Position numbers and translations under genes: made by a program. The notes beneath the pieces were generated by a model, which saw only the letters and a list, made by a program, of their open reading frames with translations, made no database searches and was not told where the DNA came from. Positions 58,468 to 64,000 of a stretch of 64,000 bases of DNA are shown here, piece by piece. How positions within the stretch are numbered: position 1 is the stretch's first letter; each line of letters opens with the position of its first letter. The DNA is from Dysosmobacter sp. Marseille-Q4140 (GTDB lineage: Bacteria; Bacillota; Clostridia; Oscillospirales; Oscillospiraceae), in assembly GCA_018228705.1 (NCBI GenBank), contig CP073694.1, forward strand, positions 2,976,001 through 3,040,000. Direction: 5' to 3'.

Positions 58468-58584
58468 ACGTCCGTCTGCGATTGTCAGAATTGTATATGG
58501 AAATAGAGGACCATTTGTGGTATCATAACGAAAAACGTTTCTGCCGGGAAAATGGCGGGGACTGAGGAAAGGAACAAAGCCGAC

Positions 58585-59454
58585 ATGAGCGAGTACGTGA
58601 TCCTGACGGAGTCCTCCTGTGATCTGTCGCCGGAACTGGTGACCGAAGCGGATGTGGAGGTGCTGCCCCTGTCCTTTACCATTGACGGGAAGAACTACCC
58701 CCACTATCCCGATGCCCGTGCCTATCCGATCAAAGACTTCTATCAGAGAATGCGGGAGGGGGCTGTGGCCGTCACTGCCGCTGCCAACGTGGTGGAGCTG
58801 ACCGAGGGGATGGAAAAGCATCTGCGCCAGGGCCGGGACGTGCTGTTTTTGTGCTTTTCCTCCGGCCTCTCCAGCACCCGGGACGCCTGCGCCATCGCGG
58901 CGGAGGACCTGCGGGAGCGGTATCCGGACCGGAAGATCTACACGGTGGATACCCTGGCCGCCTCCGGTGGGCAGGGCCTGCTGGTGCTGCTGGCGGGGCG
59001 GAAGCGGAAGGCCGGCGCCGCGATCGAGGAGGTCCGGGACTTCGCCGAGGAGACCAAACTCCACGTGGGCCACTGGTTCACCGTGGACGATCTGGTGTAC
59101 CTGAAGCGGGGCGGCCGGGTGTCCTCCGCAGCGGCCGTGGTGGGCACCATGCTCAACATCAAGCCGGTGCTCCATGTGGACAATGAGGGCCACCTGATCC
59201 CCATGGAGAAGGTCCGGGGCCGCAAGGCAGCCGTCCAGGCCCTGTTCCGCCATATGCAGGAGACCGCCCTGCCGGATCAGGAGACGGTCCTTATCAACCA
59301 CGCGGACTGCCTGCCGGAGGCCCAGGCCCTGGCGGACCAGATCCGCGCGGCCTTCCATCCGAGAGAGGTGCTGATCGCCGACCTGGGCCCCATCATCGGC
59401 GCCCACACTGGTCCGGGCCTTGTGACGCTGTTCTTCCTGGCGGAGCACCGTTGA
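58585..59454 (+). CDS. DegV family fatty-acid-binding protein
   Basis: This 289-residue DegV protein binds fatty acids as the FakB subunit of the fatty-acid kinase system and presents them for phosphorylation. Typical segments are ILTESSCDLSPEL, FCFSSGLSSTRDACAIA (conserved in the form LCFSSGLSST), VGHWFTVDDLVYLKRGGRVS and LIADLGPIIGAHTGPG. ATG 58585 follows GAGGAAAGGAAC; an upstream ATG is less likely. Monocistronic. Confidence 0.9.
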   Translation: MSEYVILTESSCDLSPELVTEADVEVLPLSFTIDGKNYPHYPDARAYPIKDFYQRMREGAVAVTAAANVVELTEGMEKHLRQGRDVLFLCFSSGLSSTRDACAIAAEDLRERYPDRKIYTVDTLAASGGQGLLVLLAGRKRKAGAAIEEVRDFAEETKLHVGHWFTVDDLVYLKRGGRVSSAAAVVGTMLNIKPVLHVDNEGHLIPMEKVRGRKAAVQALFRHMQETALPDQETVLINHADCLPEAQALADQIRAAFHPREVLIADLGPIIGAHTGPGLVTLFFLAEHR

Positions 59455-59466
59455 AACCGCAGTTGT

Positions 59467-59505
59467 ACCGGCGGCATTTCCTGTGGAGAAATGCCGCCGG
59501 TTTTT
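59467..59505 (+). terminator. degV terminator
   Basis: A 14-bp perfect stem (ACCGGCGGCATTTC / GAAATGCCGCCGGT), 7-nt loop, T run. Confidence 0.88.
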
Positions 59506-59682
59506 CCACATATTTGGGGCTTCCGGTTAAAATGACGAAAGACCGGTGTAAAATCCGTGCAAATCAATAAGTAAAACTAATGATAGATATAATAGACATT
59601 AGCGCATGACAGCGAGGAAAACCAAAATGTGGAAAAAATAGATCGGACCTCGAAAAATATCCACAAACAGGGAAAAAGAGGG

Positions 59683-59711
59683 TTGACTTTTCCGTAGGCC
59701 TTTGGTATTCT
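59683..59711 (+). promoter_or_regulatory. rRNA promoter P1
   Basis: TTGACT (59683-59688), 17 nt, TATTCT (59706-59711). The stretch 59506-59682 upstream is AT-rich and otherwise holds nothing I can identify. Confidence 0.75.
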
Positions 59712-59778
59712 AACAAAGCTGTCCGGCACGAGTGATACGGAGCGCAACACTGGAAAACAAAAAAATCCGAAAAAAGTG

Positions 59779-59807
59779 TTGACAAGCCACGAACTTTGTG
59801 GTACAGT
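59779..59807 (+). promoter_or_regulatory. rRNA promoter P2
   Basis: TTGACA (59779-59784), 17 nt, TACAGT (59802-59807), 96 nt downstream of P1. Confidence 0.8.
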
Positions 59808-59841
59808 ATTTCTCACCCGCCGGGAGCGGCGTGCACCTTGT

Positions 59842-59858
59842 AAATTAAACAACGTAAC
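59842..59858 (+). other. 16S rRNA processing stem, left arm
   Basis: AAATTAAACAACGTAAC here is the exact reverse complement of 61625-61641, after the 16S gene. The two arms form the long stem cut by RNase III during rRNA maturation. From here to 60027 lies leader sequence with a CGAGC/GCTCG hairpin just before 16S. Confidence 0.85.
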
Positions 59859-60027
59859 GAAAAGAAAGCACCAGACGGACGCTTCTTTTGTGAGAGATCA
59901 CGGAAGAAGAACCAAAGAAGCCGAAGGACCGGGTTGAGTCAATTACCGGTCGCGGAGGCAAAAGATGAAGCTATGGAAAATAGCTCTATGAAAGATTAGC
60001 TCGAGCTACGGCTCGTGTTGATACCAT

Positions 60028-61563
<1,536 letters not shown>

Positions 61564-61624
61564 AGACCTCGATCAGTGAGATATCTGGTCGTAACATCCT
61601 GGTCAGACGTCTGGGGACGAAGTA

Positions 61625-61641
61625 GTTACGTTGTTTAATTT
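61625..61641 (+). other. 16S rRNA processing stem, right arm
   Basis: GTTACGTTGTTTAATTT, exact complement of 59842-59858. Confidence 0.85.
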
Positions 61642-61668
61642 AGAGGGTACACGCCCTAGGGGATACGA

Positions 61669-61744
61669 GGGGATATAGCTCAGCTGGGAGAGCGCCTGCC
61701 TTGCAAGCAGGAGGTCGCCGGTTCGATCCCGACTATCTCCACCA
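61669..61744 (+). tRNA. tRNA-Ala (TGC)
   Basis: A 76-nt cloverleaf with the anticodon TGC in CTGCCTTGCAAGCAG, a GGTTCGATCC T arm and an encoded CCA end. Confidence 0.97.
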
Positions 61745-61823
61745 TACTTTCTTTTGAAAAAGAAAGTAGGCAAAGAAAACTTTAAAGAGGCGCTTTCGGC
61801 AGATCGGAAGATCTGAGAGAGAC

Positions 61824-61900
61824 GGGCCCGTAGCTCAGCTGGCTAGAGCGTACGACTGATAATCGTAAGGTCGGTGGTTCGAGCCCACTCGGGCCCACCA
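61824..61900 (+). tRNA. tRNA-Ile (GAT)
   Basis: A 77-nt cloverleaf with anticodon GAT in CGACTGATAATCG, acceptor stem GGGCCCG/CGGGCCC and encoded CCA. An A/T-rich hairpin lies between the two tRNAs (61745-61766). Confidence 0.97.
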
Positions 61901-62165
61901 GAAGACGGCATTTGCTGTCGGATCTCAAAGCCCAAGGGATTGGACTTTGAGATCTGGCTTCAAACGAGGCTGGAAAGCTGCACCTTGAAAACTGAACAAT
62001 GTGACATGTATGAAGTAAGGCAACAGAGAGGTTGCTGCGTCAAAAGACGCGGCAAGCAAATTTTAATTGTGGAACACATCTGAAAAGATGAGGGTAACGA
62101 TTACAATTTCAATCTTTGTGAAGCCTGCATAATTCTTAAGAGAACCAAGATTTCTCTGACTGAAA

Positions 62166-64000
<1,835 letters not shown>

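Overview
The window looks like a chromosomal segment of a GC-rich, spore-forming, anaerobic Firmicute of the Oscillospiraceae (Oscillibacter/Dysosmobacter/Flavonifractor-like). The evidence is a low-GC-type rRNA operon inside a high-GC coding background, dipicolinate synthase genes (endospores), NfnAB electron bifurcation, FeoAB, a methionine T-box, an M-box, purine-rich Shine-Dalgarno sites, and many tight ATGA/TGATG gene overlaps. I see no prophage, insertion sequence, CRISPR array or plasmid feature; nearly everything is core or lineage-specific chromosome.

Layout. 1-5 kb: feoAB (leftward, feoB runs off the left edge), a glyoxalase-fold gene, a lipoprotein and lysA. 5-9.3 kb: a coupled sulfur/selenium-handling cluster (yedF, cysteine desulfurase, DUF3343, DUF6472, Nudix), then a promoter with a ~300-nt structured leader in front of two unknown small genes, and a double-OB SSB-like gene. 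9.3-16.2 kb: a lipase-like protein, panE, an orphan radical SAM gene, and an FHA-SEDS fusion with its penicillin-binding protein. 16.2-20.8 kb: a MATE exporter and metNIQ under a Met T-box. 20.9-29.2 kb: membrane proteins, a diguanylate cyclase, an ABC-F protein, an RluA-type synthase, and a cat gene behind a translation-attenuation leader. 29.2-35.2 kb: a TetR-controlled MacAB-like exporter and a SigV/RsiV-like ECF sigma/anti-sigma pair.

35-45 kb: an EamA-type permease, a PLP lyase with an AbrB-type partner, recQ, a small palindrome-controlled gene, an M-box-controlled short mgtE, and rpoD-dnaG with a partial copy of the rpoD 3' end. 45-53 kb: an Sfp-type transferase, a CBS protein, a Crp/Fnr regulator, nfnAB, a zinc-ribbon/DUF2085/lipoprotein set, a YbaK-like deacylase and murC. 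53-59.5 kb: a small membrane protein, cca, a lipoprotein whose promoter sits inside the cca terminator, yjjG, dpaAB and degV. 59.5-64 kb: an rRNA operon with two promoters, 16S, tRNA-Ala(TGC), tRNA-Ile(GAT) and a 23S that runs off the right edge.

The main interest is regulatory. Several genes carry compact, readable cis-control: the cat leader-peptide attenuator, the M-box with an extra upstream ORF, the T-box, nested TetR-type palindromes, a 15-bp perfect operator over a DUF1413-like gene, an ECF-type promoter in front of sigV, and a terminator/promoter/RBS overlap. The structured leader at about 7945-8250 with its two unknown small ORFs is the best candidate for something undescribed.
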